Source: Roseomonas sp. (lineage in GTDB: Bacteria; Pseudomonadota; Alphaproteobacteria; Acetobacterales; Acetobacteraceae). From it: DNA of 64,000 nucleotides. Below the pieces are notes generated by a model. It was not told where the DNA came from and did no database searches. It was given only the letters and a program-made list of their open reading frames with translations. Of this stretch, positions 41,447-50,324 are shown piece by piece (position 1 is the first letter of the stretch; each line of letters begins with the position of its first letter). The position numbers were made by a program, and so were the translations under genes. The DNA is taken from positions 62,001-126,000 of the forward strand of contig JADCFQ010000022.1 in the NCBI GenBank assembly GCA_020249435.1. The letters are read 5' to 3'.

Positions 41447-42271
41447 ATGAATTATCGCCACGCCTTTCATGCCGGCAATCATGCGGATTGCCTGAAGCAT
41501 GCGTTACTGCTGTCGCTGCTCGCGGCACTCAAACGCAAGCCGACGCCTTTTGCTGTACTCGATACACATGCCGGCTGCGGCATTTATGATCTGGCCGCAT
41601 CGGAAGCCGCCCGCACCGGTGAAGCGGCGCGTGGCGCCTTGCGGCTTCTGGAAAGCACCAACCCAGCGCTGGCGCCATTTCTTGAAGCTTTGAAACAGTC
41701 AGGCTTTCCGGCCTTCTATCCAGGATCACCGGCGCTGATCCGCGCCGCGCTCCGCCCGCAGGATCGGCTGATGGCGGTGGAGCTACACCCGGAAGATCAC
41801 GCGCGGCTGAAGGCGCATTTCAAGCGCGACACGCAGATTGCCGTGCATAAGCGGGATGCCTGGGAAGCCTTGCGCGCGCTGACGCCTTTTCCTGAAAAGC
41901 GCGGCCTGGTGCTGATTGATCCGCCCTTCGAACAGGAAGGCGATTATGGTCGCATCACGGAAGCCATGGCCATGCTGCGGCATCGTTTTCGTGCTGCCAT
42001 CATCGCCGCCTGGTATCCCATCAAGCATCGCGCGCCGGTGCGGAGCTTTCATCATGCGCTGATGGAAGCGGGCGTGGCGCCATTGCTGGCGGCTGAATTG
42101 TGGCTGCGGGAGCCGACCGATCCACAACGGCTCAATGGCAGCGGTTTGGTGATTGCCAATCCACCGCAGGGCTTTGCCGAAGACGCCGCCGAGATTTTGC
42201 CCGCCTTGCTCGCTGGCCTTGGCGCTGATGAAGCGGGCGCGGGCAGTGCCGTGACCTGGCTCGCGCCATGA
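41447..42271 (+). CDS. rlmJ: 23S rRNA (adenine-2030-N6)-methyltransferase
   Basis: A 274-residue SAM-dependent methyltransferase. The N-terminal MNYRHAFHAGNHADCLKHA is the unmistakable RlmJ (formerly YhiR/ComJ) signature, with the SAM loop LDTHAGCGIYDL and the DPPFEQ motif (DPPY equivalent) that flips out the target adenine. It modifies A2030 of 23S rRNA late in 50S assembly. The three-base gap from iolE means it may be partly read through from the inositol transcript. It overlaps gpsA by four bases (ATGA). Confidence 0.95.
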   Translation: MNYRHAFHAGNHADCLKHALLLSLLAALKRKPTPFAVLDTHAGCGIYDLAASEAARTGEAARGALRLLESTNPALAPFLEALKQSGFPAFYPGSPALIRAALRPQDRLMAVELHPEDHARLKAHFKRDTQIAVHKRDAWEALRALTPFPEKRGLVLIDPPFEQEGDYGRITEAMAMLRHRFRAAIIAAWYPIKHRAPVRSFHHALMEAGVAPLLAAELWLREPTDPQRLNGSGLVIANPPQGFAEDAAEILPALLAGLGADEAGAGSAVTWLAP

Positions 42272-43251
42272 AGGATCACATCGCCATTATCGGCGCTGGC
42301 GCCTGGGGCACGGCGCTTGCCATTCAGGCGCATCGTGCGGGGCAAAGCGTCATGCTTTGGGCACGCGATCCGTCGCGCGCCGCCTTGATCCAACAAAGCC
42401 GCGCGAATGAACGGCTGCTGCCTGGCGTCAGCTTGCCGAAGGGCATCACCGTTACTGCCGATGCAGGGCAGGCGCTGGATGGTGCGGCACTGATCCTGCT
42501 TGTGGTGCCGGCGCAAGCGCTGCGCCCCGTGCTGCAAAGCCTGCCGACGCTGCCCGCCCCCGTGCTGATCTGCGCCAAGGGAGTGGAGGCAGGCAGCCTG
42601 ATGCTGCCGCTTGAAATCCTCAGCGCAACGCACCCCGATGCCATTGCTGGCGTGTTGAGTGGCCCGAATTTCGCCCATGAAATCGCTCGCGGCCTGCCCG
42701 CTGCCGCTGTGGTGGCGAGCCATGATGCAGGCCTGCGCGCGCTTGGCGTGGCGCGGCTTGGGTCGGCGGGGTTCCGGCTTTACGGCGGCGATGACCCGGT
42801 GGGTGCCGAGATCGGTGGGGCAGCCAAGAATGTGATCGCGATTGCCGCCGGCGCCGTGATGGGTGCCGGGCTTGGCGAGAATGCGCGCGCCGCGCTGATC
42901 ACGCGCGGGCTTGCGGAGATTGCGCGCCTCGCCAGTGCATTAGGTGGGCGCGCCGATACGGTGGCGGGGCTTTCGGGGCTTGGTGATTTGCTGCTGACGG
43001 CAACAGGGGCGGGCAGCCGCAATACGTCGCTTGGCATGGCGCTCGGGCGCGGGGAGAGCTTGGCCGATATTCTCGCCGCGCGGCAGGGTGTGACGGAAGG
43101 GGTGGCGACTGCGCCGGCCTTGGTTGAACGCGCGGCACAGCTTGGCGTTGACCTGCCGATTTGCGCTGCGGTGGCGGATCTCGTGCGCGGGAAGGTGACA
43201 GTGCAGGAAGCGGTGGCGCGATTGCTCGCGCGGCCGCAGAGGGATGAGTAG
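42268..43251 (+). CDS. gpsA: NAD(P)+-dependent glycerol-3-phosphate dehydrogenase
   Basis: The 327-residue enzyme reduces dihydroxyacetone phosphate to sn-glycerol-3-phosphate for phospholipid synthesis. The Rossmann motif IIGAGAWGTALA is at the N-terminus, the family's GVLSGPNFAHEIARGLP follows, the catalytic Lys is in GGAAKNVIAIA, and the C-terminal helical domain has LSGLGDLLLTATG. The stop is 48 bp before hemD. In many alphaproteobacteria gpsA lies beside tsaD and hemC; neither is seen here. Confidence 0.97.
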   Translation: MKDHIAIIGAGAWGTALAIQAHRAGQSVMLWARDPSRAALIQQSRANERLLPGVSLPKGITVTADAGQALDGAALILLVVPAQALRPVLQSLPTLPAPVLICAKGVEAGSLMLPLEILSATHPDAIAGVLSGPNFAHEIARGLPAAAVVASHDAGLRALGVARLGSAGFRLYGGDDPVGAEIGGAAKNVIAIAAGAVMGAGLGENARAALITRGLAEIARLASALGGRADTVAGLSGLGDLLLTATGAGSRNTSLGMALGRGESLADILAARQGVTEGVATAPALVERAAQLGVDLPICAAVADLVRGKVTVQEAVARLLARPQRDE

Positions 43252-43299
43252 CAGAGGGCATCCTCGCCAAACGCGCCCTATCAAGTCTAGCCTTGCATC

Positions 43300-44037
43300 A
43301 TGCCGCGTCAGGCCGCCCGCGCATCGCGCGCCATTCTGATCACCCGCCCGGAACCCGGCGCGGCGGAATCCGCGCGCGCTGTTGCCGCACTTGGGTGGGA
43401 AGCGGTGCTGGCGCCAGCGCTTACGCTGACCGCACTGCCCTTCAAGCCGCCGGCAAATTGCCAGGCGATCATCATCACCAGCCGTGCCGCCGCCCGCGCC
43501 TTGCCGCCCGCTGCGCTGCCCGTGATGGCGGTCGGCGAAGCCTCAGCCGCTGAGGCCCGCGCGCGCGGTTTTCTTGATGTGCGTGCGGCGGCAGGGGATG
43601 CGCAGGCACTGGCAGCGCTGATTGGCGCAACGCTCAAGCCCGAAGCGGGCACGCTTTGCCTGGCCGTTGGCGAAGGCTATGCGCTTGATCTCGCTTCTGC
43701 CTTGCGTACCAAGGGATTTCGCGTGCTCCGCCGCGTAGTTTATGCCGCGCGGCCCAGCGCCGCATTGCCGGAACAAGTGCGCCAAGCCATGCAAGAAGGG
43801 CGCATTCATGCCGCGCTTTTCACCTCCCCACGCTCTGCGCAGGAGGCGATGCGCCTGCTGCGCGATGCCGGGTTGGAAAAGGCGGCCCAGAAGATCATCG
43901 CCATCGCGCTCAGCCCGCGCATTGCCGCGCACCTTGCCGCCCTGCCCTGGCAGGAAATCCGCACCGCAAGCCGGCCGGATCACGCTGCCTTGTTGGCATG
44001 CCTTGGCGACCCGGATGTGCTAAGTAAGCGCCCATGA
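43300..44037 (+). CDS. hemD: Uroporphyrinogen-III synthase
   Basis: HemD inverts the D ring and closes hydroxymethylbilane to uroporphyrinogen III, on the way to haem and cobalamin. The 245-residue protein is highly divergent, as always for this family, but shows ILITRPEPGAAESARAV at the start, IITSRAAARALP, GEGYALDLASAL and the C-terminal FTSPRSAQEAM motif. The stop overlaps the next gene by four bases (ATGA). It follows gpsA directly; hemC is not nearby. Confidence 0.88.
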   Translation: MPRQAARASRAILITRPEPGAAESARAVAALGWEAVLAPALTLTALPFKPPANCQAIIITSRAAARALPPAALPVMAVGEASAAEARARGFLDVRAAAGDAQALAALIGATLKPEAGTLCLAVGEGYALDLASALRTKGFRVLRRVVYAARPSAALPEQVRQAMQEGRIHAALFTSPRSAQEAMRLLRDAGLEKAAQKIIAIALSPRIAAHLAALPWQEIRTASRPDHAALLACLGDPDVLSKRP

Positions 44038-45146
44038 CTGAGACCTCCCCCGCGCCCAAGCGCCGCCTCGATCCTCTGTTGCTGCCGCTTTTTGCCGGCG
44101 GCGCGGTGCTGGTATTTGCGCTTGGCTGGCTGCTGATCACACCGCGCCCAAGCGCCCCGCCCCTGCCCAATCTCGGTCCGCTGGAAGCCCGGCTTGCGGC
44201 GCTGGAAGCCCGCCCCGGCTTCAATGCCGCGCCTTTGGAATCCCGGATCACTGTTCTGGAAGCAAGGCCCCGCACTGCCGCCGCATCGGATCTGGCGCCG
44301 ATGGCGCAGCGCCTGGAAGCACTGGAAGCCCGCCTTGCCGGGCTGGAAGGCAGGCCAGCGCCAAGCCTGGATGTCTCCGGCCTTGCCCCACGCGCCTTGG
44401 CGGAAACCCTGGCCACACGGCTGGATCGCCTGACCGAGCGGCAGGACGCCATCGCCGCCCGGCTGCAAGCCGCCGATGCCGAGGCTTTGCGCCGGACCGA
44501 AGACCTGGCACGCAGCCTGCTCACGCGCCTGGAAGCCGCCGAAAAGCTGGAAGCCGAGCGCATCGCCGCAGCCGGTACGGCCCTGGAAGGCAGGCTCGCT
44601 GGCGCCGAATCCGCGCTTGGCGCCCGGCTACAGGCGCTGGAAGCGGCGCAAGCACGCATTGCGGGGCTTGAGGCGCGCACCAATCGCGTGCAGGCTATCG
44701 CCGCGCTGCGTGCGCGGCTGGATGCAGGGCAGGCGTTGGGTCCGACGCTTGCGCCCTTCCCCAACCCACCGCCGGCGCTGAGCCGCTTTGCCACGGCCAG
44801 CCCGCCGACCGAAGCCGCGCTTCGCCTCACTTTTGAAGATGCCGCCCGCGCGGCGCGCGCCGCGAGTGAACCAGCACGGGAAGGGCAATCCATTCTGGAA
44901 AGCGCCTCTGCCCGGCTGGCGGGGCTGATCACCATCAGGCGCGGTGAGACCATCATTTGGGGTGATGAGGCCGCCGCCGCCTTGGAAGCGGCACGCCGCG
45001 CCCTGGAAGCAGGCGATCTGCCCGGCGCCTTGGGTAGGCTTTCGCCCCTGCCACCGGCAGCCCGAGCGGCGCTTGGCCCCTGGGAAGCGGAAGCGCAGGC
45101 GCTGCTCGCGGCACGCGCGGCCATTATCACCCTGGCCGGGGGCTGA
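44034..45146 (+). CDS. COG4223-type (mitofilin/HemX-like) inner-membrane coiled-coil protein
   Basis: A 370-residue protein with one N-terminal membrane helix (LLPLFAGGAVLVFALGWLLI, about residues 17-36), followed by a long heptad-rich, Ala/Leu/Glu/Arg coiled coil (to about residue 230) and a small globular C-terminus. It resembles the mitofilin-related COG4223 family that sits between hemD and hemY throughout alphaproteobacteria. Mitofilin (Mic60) shapes mitochondrial cristae and this bacterial relative has been linked to intracytoplasmic membranes. Overlaps hemD and is six bases from hemY. Confidence 0.82.
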   Translation: MTETSPAPKRRLDPLLLPLFAGGAVLVFALGWLLITPRPSAPPLPNLGPLEARLAALEARPGFNAAPLESRITVLEARPRTAAASDLAPMAQRLEALEARLAGLEGRPAPSLDVSGLAPRALAETLATRLDRLTERQDAIAARLQAADAEALRRTEDLARSLLTRLEAAEKLEAERIAAAGTALEGRLAGAESALGARLQALEAAQARIAGLEARTNRVQAIAALRARLDAGQALGPTLAPFPNPPPALSRFATASPPTEAALRLTFEDAARAARAASEPAREGQSILESASARLAGLITIRRGETIIWGDEAAAALEAARRALEAGDLPGALGRLSPLPPAARAALGPWEAEAQALLAARAAIITLAGG

Positions 45147-45152
45147 CGCGCC

Positions 45153-46400
45153 ATGCGCAGGGCGCTTTTGCTATTGGCGGCGCTGATTGGTGTCGCCGCG
45201 ATTACGCTTTGGCTGCTCAGGCTGGGCGGCACGGTTGAAATCCGCGCCGGTGATTTCTGGATCGGCCTGCCCGTGCCGGTGGCAGCTGCGCTTCTGGCGC
45301 TGGGTTTTATTCTGCTGCATGGGGCGTTGCGGCTATGGGCGTGGTCCCGCGGTGTGCCGGGCAGGATGGGGCTACGCCGCGCCGCGCGACGCCGGGCGGA
45401 TGGTGATCTGGCCATCACCCGCGCGCTGATCGCGCTTGGTGCCGGCACCGCCCCGCGCGCCCTGGAAGAAACCCGCCGCGCGCGAACACTTTTGGGCGAT
45501 ACGCCGCAAACCTTGTTGCTGGCAGCCGAGGCAGAAAAACTCGCCGGCAAGGAAGACGCTGCCGGGGCTATTTTCAAGAAATTGTCGGAAGATTCTGGGG
45601 CGCGTTTCCTCGGGCTGCGTGGGCTGCTGCGGCAAGCCATGCAGCGTGAGGATTGGCCCGAAGCTCAGCGCCTGGCGCGGGAGGCCGAGGCAGCGCAACC
45701 AGGTGCCGCCTGGCTTCGCGAAGAACGCCGGCTGCTCGCGGAACGCACGCGGGATTGGCGGGAAGCGCTGGCGCTTTGCCCACCGGATGGCCCGCGCGCT
45801 GCCTTTGCGCTGGCAGCCGCAGCAGCGGAACCCGATGCCTCCAAGGCAGCGGAATTGGAAAAGCAAGCGGTCGCGGCGGATGCGAAATTCGCGCCGGCGG
45901 CTTTGGCGCAAGCCGCGCGGTTGATGGCGGCAGGCAGCCAGCGCCGCGCGCGCAGTGTCTTGGAAGCGGCCTGGAATGCCGCGCCGCATCCGGATTTGGG
46001 CGCGGCCTGGATTGAGGCTGTGCCGGCGCCTTTGGCGCGCGTGAAGGCAGTGGAAGATCTGACGCATCGCAACCCTACCCATCCCGAGGCGCGGCTTTTG
46101 ATGGCGCGGGTCGCGCTGGCGGCGGGGCTCACGGGCCGGGCGCGCAGTGAATTGGATGGCTTGGTGCATAGCGGTGCAGCGGATCGGCGCGCCTTTCTGC
46201 TTTTGGCGGAATTGGAACGCGCCGAGCATGGCGATAGTGCCGAGGGCCGCGCGGCCGAGGCTGCCTGGCTGCGTGAAGCGGCCAATGCCGCTGGCGCGCC
46301 GCGCTGGCGGTGCGATGCTTGTGGCGCGGAACATGGCGCCTGGAAGCCGGATTGCGCGGGCTGTGGCGGGATGGGGCGGATTGGCTGGTCGCGTAGCTAG
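45153..46400 (+). CDS. hemY: HemY-type membrane protein with tetratricopeptide-like repeats
   Basis: 415 residues: two N-terminal membrane helices (about 5-20 and 40-60), the HemY_N domain (LWLLRLGGTVEIRAGDFWIGLPV), a TPR-like helical region (about 100-380) and a C-terminal zinc-ribbon-like WRCDACGAEHGAWKPDCAGC with four Cys in two CxxC pairs. Despite the name, this proteobacterial HemY is not the protoporphyrinogen oxidase; its role in haem synthesis is unclear and it may act as a scaffold. It closes the hemD-COG4223-hemY run. Confidence 0.88.
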   Translation: MRRALLLLAALIGVAAITLWLLRLGGTVEIRAGDFWIGLPVPVAAALLALGFILLHGALRLWAWSRGVPGRMGLRRAARRRADGDLAITRALIALGAGTAPRALEETRRARTLLGDTPQTLLLAAEAEKLAGKEDAAGAIFKKLSEDSGARFLGLRGLLRQAMQREDWPEAQRLAREAEAAQPGAAWLREERRLLAERTRDWREALALCPPDGPRAAFALAAAAAEPDASKAAELEKQAVAADAKFAPAALAQAARLMAAGSQRRARSVLEAAWNAAPHPDLGAAWIEAVPAPLARVKAVEDLTHRNPTHPEARLLMARVALAAGLTGRARSELDGLVHSGAADRRAFLLLAELERAEHGDSAEGRAAEAAWLREAANAAGAPRWRCDACGAEHGAWKPDCAGCGGMGRIGWSRS

Positions 46401-46466
46401 AGCGCTGCATCTTGCCCGATGGCGCTAAGGCTGTATTGGGGCGCGAGAGCTTGAAAGGATTCAACC

Positions 46467-47171
46467 ATGGCCCTGACCCCCGCCCAAAAGACCGCGCTTG
46501 AAGCGGTGACCACCGCGACGCTGACGACAGTGCTGCTCAAGAAGGGCGTTCGGTTTTGCTACATCGCGGGATCGAACCCGATTGTGCAGGGCGACCGCCG
46601 CCGCATCGTGGGGCCGGCCTTCACGCTCCGCTTCACGCCGACGCGCGAAGATTTGGCGACGGTGGATAGTTGGTCCTCACCACGTTCCACGCGTGCAGCA
46701 ATTGAAGACATGCCGGAAGGTTGCGTTGCCGTGGCTGACGCGATGGGCAGCAAGGCCGCTGGGATTTTTGGTGACATCCTGTGTGCGCGCATGGCGAAGA
46801 AGGGTGTGGCCGGCCTGGTGACGGATGGCGTGGTGCGCGATGGCGCGGGCGTGATCGGCACGGGCTTGCCTGTCTATTGCCAGGGTTATGTCGCGCCGGC
46901 TTCGGTGGCGGCGCTTAACTTCGTCGGCTGGCAGGAAACCATTGGCTGCGGCGGCGTGACCGTGGTGCCCGGCGATATCATTGTGGCGGATGCCGATGGC
47001 GCTGTGGTGATCCCGCAAGCGCTGCTGGATGCCGTGGTGGATGCCGCGGTGGAACAGGAACGGCTGGAAGCCTGGATCATGGAAGAAGTCGGCAAGGGCG
47101 TGCCGTTGCCTGGGCTCTATCCGCCCAATGCCGAGACCAAGGCGCGGTATGAGGCGACGCGGAAGGGTTGA
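46467..47171 (+). CDS. RraA / HMG-aldolase family protein
   Basis: A 234-residue member of the RraA fold. The segment GDILCARMAKKGVAGLVTDGVVRD carries the Gly-rich and Arg-Asp residues that bind Mg and pyruvate-type substrates in 4-hydroxy-4-methyl-2-oxoglutarate aldolases; E. coli RraA, which inhibits RNase E, lacks aldolase activity. The longer length and intact Arg-Asp suggest an aldolase rather than the RNase regulator. Its convergent neighbour resembles LigI of the protocatechuate 4,5-cleavage route, whose LigK aldolase is of this same fold; a link is possible but not shown. Confidence 0.82.
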   Translation: MALTPAQKTALEAVTTATLTTVLLKKGVRFCYIAGSNPIVQGDRRRIVGPAFTLRFTPTREDLATVDSWSSPRSTRAAIEDMPEGCVAVADAMGSKAAGIFGDILCARMAKKGVAGLVTDGVVRDGAGVIGTGLPVYCQGYVAPASVAALNFVGWQETIGCGGVTVVPGDIIVADADGAVVIPQALLDAVVDAAVEQERLEAWIMEEVGKGVPLPGLYPPNAETKARYEATRKG

Positions 47172-47199
47172 GTATAGTTCGAGGGGGTGTAATGCCCCT

Positions 47200-48054
47200 T
47201 CAAAACCCATAAAGCCGCGCGGGATTTTCCACTAAGACGCGGCGGCGTTCTGCATCACTCGGCGCCCATTGGCCAAGCAGATCGAGCAAATGGCCATCTT
47301 CCGGCATCCATTGCTGCGAGCTTGGATGCGGCCAATCCGTGCCCCAAACCGCGCGATCCGGCGCCGCATCCAAAAGTGCCCGCGCAAAGGGCGCAACATC
47401 GGCAAAGGGCGGCCCGCCTGAGATACGATAGCCCGAAATCTTCACCCAGCATTGCGGGCTTTCCAGCATCCTCAGCAGCGCCTTGAAGCCTGCACCGTTC
47501 AGCCCTTCGCTGGCTTTCACACCGCCCATGTGATCCACCACGACCGGCACCGGTAGCGTCGCCAGACGCGGCGCCAATTCCGGCAATTGATGGCCTTCGG
47601 CATAAAGCTGCAAATGCCAGCCAAGCGGTGCGATGCGGCGCGCCAAAGCTTCCAACTGCTCAAGCGGTGTGCCATTGCCGCTGACAGCATTGAAGCGCAC
47701 GCCGCGCGTGCCGCGGGCATGCAGTTTCTTGAGCGCGGCATCATCAAAACCATCATCAATCACCACGACAACGCGCGCGCGATCCAGGCCGAATTGCTCC
47801 GCGGCATCAAGCGAGACTTCATTCTGCGTGCCATAGACACTCGGCTGCACAATCACCATGCGTTCAATGCCAAGTGCCGTGGCCATGCGCTGGTAATCGG
47901 CAATGGTCGCTGCCTGCGGGTCATAATGCCGCCCCGCATCAAGCGGGAAGCGATCATAAGGCCCGAGTATATGGAAATGGCAGTCGCAGGACAGCGCGGG
48001 CGCGCGCCAGGAAGGGCGCGGCGTGGTGGCAAGCGGCGGCAGGCAGGGTTTCAT
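47200..48054 (-). CDS. Amidohydrolase-2 family protein (LigI / pyrone-dicarboxylate lactonase-like)
   Basis: A 284-residue TIM-barrel hydrolase. The metal-binding HxH appears as CDCHFHILGPYDRFP, the lactonase-family VVDHMGG holds a later His, and WGTDWPHP carries the Asp that is typical of the family. These motifs match 2-pyrone-4,6-dicarboxylate hydrolases and other COG3618 lactonases. AAGGAC lies before the ATG at 48054, which is favoured over an in-frame ATG at 48075. It is 13 bp upstream of the nitroreductase stop in the same transcript. Lactone or amide substrate uncertain. Confidence 0.85.
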   Translation of the reverse strand: MKPCLPPLATTPRPSWRAPALSCDCHFHILGPYDRFPLDAGRHYDPQAATIADYQRMATALGIERMVIVQPSVYGTQNEVSLDAAEQFGLDRARVVVVIDDGFDDAALKKLHARGTRGVRFNAVSGNGTPLEQLEALARRIAPLGWHLQLYAEGHQLPELAPRLATLPVPVVVDHMGGVKASEGLNGAGFKALLRMLESPQCWVKISGYRISGGPPFADVAPFARALLDAAPDRAVWGTDWPHPSSQQWMPEDGHLLDLLGQWAPSDAERRRVLVENPARLYGF

Positions 48055-48067
48055 GGCGTGTCCTTCT

Positions 48068-48763
48068 TTATTCACCCCAGCCCGCGAAACGCGCGAAATC
48101 CTGCGCCGGGGCGCGTTCTGTCACCAGGCTGTTTTCCACTGCATCCGGGTCCGCATAGCCAAGCGCCATGCCGCAGACGAGCATTTCCTCGGGCGGGATT
48201 TCCAGCATGGTTTGGATGGTGCGGTGATAGGGCATGAAGGCCGCTTGCGGGCAGGTATCCAAGCCCATGCCGCGCGCTGCCACCATCACATTTTCCAGGA
48301 ACATGCCGTAATCCAGCCAGGAACCCTGTTCCAGATCGCGATGGATGGTGAAGATCAACCCAACCGGCGCGCCAAAGAAAATCAGGTTGCGGCCATGTTG
48401 TGCGCGCATGCGTTCGTTCTCGCCCTTCGCAATGCCGAGCAGCGCATAAAGATCCCAACCCACCTTGCGACGGCGGCCATGATAGGGCTCAAAAAACTTG
48501 CGCGGGTAGTATTGGTATTCGGATTCCGGGGTGATGCCGCTGGCGTGTTCCGCCATCAGCGCATCACACAAGCGCTGTAGTGGCGCGCCGGTCAGCGCAT
48601 GCACCTTCCAGGGCTGGATATTGCTGCCCGAAGGGGCGCGCGCGGCCACATCCAGCAGATGTTCAACATCCGCCTGCGGCACGGGCTTCGGCAAAAACGC
48701 GCGGATGGAACGGCGAGAGGTGATCGCCGCTTCCACCGCCTGTTGCGCGGCGGCGTCCGGCAT
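48068..48763 (-). CDS. Nitroreductase-family protein
   Basis: A 231-residue FMN-dependent oxidoreductase of the NfsB/BluB fold. The N-terminal ITSRRSIRAFLPKPV and ARAPSGSNIQPWKV form the FMN phosphate site, and the C-terminal MALGYADPDAVEN is the usual PxxxxxGYP-equivalent. It reduces nitro groups, quinones or, in BluB-like members, FMN fragmentation products. The ATG at 48763 shares its first base with the upstream dihydroorotase-family stop (TGATG), so the two are co-transcribed. Confidence 0.88.
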   Translation of the reverse strand: MPDAAAQQAVEAAITSRRSIRAFLPKPVPQADVEHLLDVAARAPSGSNIQPWKVHALTGAPLQRLCDALMAEHASGITPESEYQYYPRKFFEPYHGRRRKVGWDLYALLGIAKGENERMRAQHGRNLIFFGAPVGLIFTIHRDLEQGSWLDYGMFLENVMVAARGMGLDTCPQAAFMPYHRTIQTMLEIPPEEMLVCGMALGYADPDAVENSLVTERAPAQDFARFAGWGE

Positions 48764-50094
48764 CAAGCGTGCCTGGTGTCAATGAATTCCACAGGTCGGC
48801 CCTGCGGCGCGCCCTGCACTTCATCATCGCGCATGGCGATATGCCCGCGCACCACCGTCATCACCGGCCAGCCGCTGCAGCGATGCCCGGCAAAGGGTGT
48901 CCAGCCGCAGGGCGAGACAATCCAGCTATCTTCGATGGTGCGCGTTTTTTTCATATCAACAACGGTCACATCGCCATCCAGGCCAACCGCAAGCCGCCCC
49001 TTGGTCTTGGCGCCATAAATCCGCGCGGGGCCGGCGCACATCAAATCCGCCAGACGCGGCAGGGAAAGCCGCCCGGCGCTGACATGATCCAGCATCAAGG
49101 GCACAATGGTTTGAATGCCCGTGAGCCCCGCCGCGGTATCCGGCCAGGGGCGTTCCTTTGCTGCGCGGGAATGCGGCGCGTGGTCCGATCCCACGCAATC
49201 CACCGTGCCATCGGCCACCGCCTTCCAGGCCGCTTCCAAATGCCGCGCGCCACGAATGGGTGGGTTCATCACCGCATAACCGCCAAGCCGCCCATAGGCT
49301 TCATCGGTTTGCGTCAAATGGTTCAGCAGCACTTCGCAGCTTGCGACATCACGGTAATCCGCCAGATAGGCCAATTCCTCGGCGGTTGAGACATGCAGGA
49401 TATGCGCGCGCCGCCCGGTCTTGCGCGCCAGCGCCATCAAGCGCCTGGTACCGAGCAGCGCCGTTTCCACATCGCGCCATTCCTGATGGTTGATATGCGG
49501 CATGCCTGGTGTGAACATGGGCTTGCGTGCTTGCAGGCGATATTCATCTTCCGAATGATAGCAAATGGCGCGGCGGCCAGAACGCATCACCGCTTCCAGG
49601 CTGGCATCATCTTCCACCAGCAAATCCCCGGTGGAAGACCCCGCGAAAATCTTGATGGCGCAGACATTGGGCTCAAGTTCAAGCGCTGCCAGTTCGGCGA
49701 TATTCGTCTTGGTGCCGCCGACATAAATCCCGATATCGCACCAGGCGTGGCCGTTCACGAAATCCCGCTTGGCGTTCAGCCTTTCGGTATTGGTGATGGA
49801 AGGCGTGGTATTCGGCATGTCGAAAACCGCCGCAAGGCCGCCCAGCACCGCAGCGCGGGTGCCGGTTTCCATGGTCTCCACCTTGGGGTCGCCGGGGTCG
49901 CGCAAATGCACATGCGGGTCAATCAGGCCGGGCAGCAGATGGAGGCCCTTGCAATCCACGGTTTGCGCGGCTTCCGCCTGGGTCAGATCGCCAATGGCAG
50001 CGATGCGCCCGGCGCGGATGCCGATATCGGCGCGCACCACGCCCCAAGGCATCACACATTCTCCGCCCTTCAGGGCCAGATCGAAACGCGCCAT
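48763..50094 (-). CDS. Dihydroorotase / hydantoinase-family amidohydrolase
   Basis: A 443-residue cyclic amidohydrolase. The HxH motif lies in LIDPHVHLRDPG, and the later His and Asp are in CYHSEDEYR, HILHVSTAEE and GSDHAPHSRA, all as in class I dihydroorotases and allantoinases. Where the carboxylated Lys is expected the sequence reads CAIKIFAGSSTG, with Lys. Context (nitroreductase, amidohydrolase-2) is not a pyrimidine operon, so a hydantoinase or allantoinase-like role is as likely as pyrC. The tandem repeat lies about 90 bp upstream of its start. Confidence 0.88.
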   Translation of the reverse strand: MARFDLALKGGECVMPWGVVRADIGIRAGRIAAIGDLTQAEAAQTVDCKGLHLLPGLIDPHVHLRDPGDPKVETMETGTRAAVLGGLAAVFDMPNTTPSITNTERLNAKRDFVNGHAWCDIGIYVGGTKTNIAELAALELEPNVCAIKIFAGSSTGDLLVEDDASLEAVMRSGRRAICYHSEDEYRLQARKPMFTPGMPHINHQEWRDVETALLGTRRLMALARKTGRRAHILHVSTAEELAYLADYRDVASCEVLLNHLTQTDEAYGRLGGYAVMNPPIRGARHLEAAWKAVADGTVDCVGSDHAPHSRAAKERPWPDTAAGLTGIQTIVPLMLDHVSAGRLSLPRLADLMCAGPARIYGAKTKGRLAVGLDGDVTVVDMKKTRTIEDSWIVSPCGWTPFAGHRCSGWPVMTVVRGHIAMRDDEVQGAPQGRPVEFIDTRHA

Positions 50095-50185
50095 ATCAGC
50101 ATCCTCCGGGTGTCATGCTGCTACATTGCACCATGGCGCGGATGTGAAAAGATGGAGTGCCCCTATCGGGCGCGCCTTCGCGCGA

Positions 50186-50322
50186 CTGATTCACGGCTCC
50201 GGCATTCGCCTCCGCCGATCAGATGCTTATTTGCGCGGCTGATTCACGGCTCCGGCATTCGCCTCCGCCGATCAGATGCTTATTTGCGCGCCTGATTCAC
50301 GGCTCCGGCATTCGCCTCCGCC
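50186..50322. repeat. 53-bp tandem repeat, about 2.6 copies
   Basis: Units starting CTGATTCACGGCTCCGGC at 50186, 50239 and 50292 are spaced exactly 53 bp; the third copy is cut at 50322, three bases before the stop codon of the threonine dehydratase-like gene. The first two copies are practically identical. The period is not a multiple of three, so it is unlikely to be coding. It fills most of the 230-bp gap between the dehydratase end and the dihydroorotase-family start. Confidence 0.85.
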
Positions 50323-50324
50323 TC

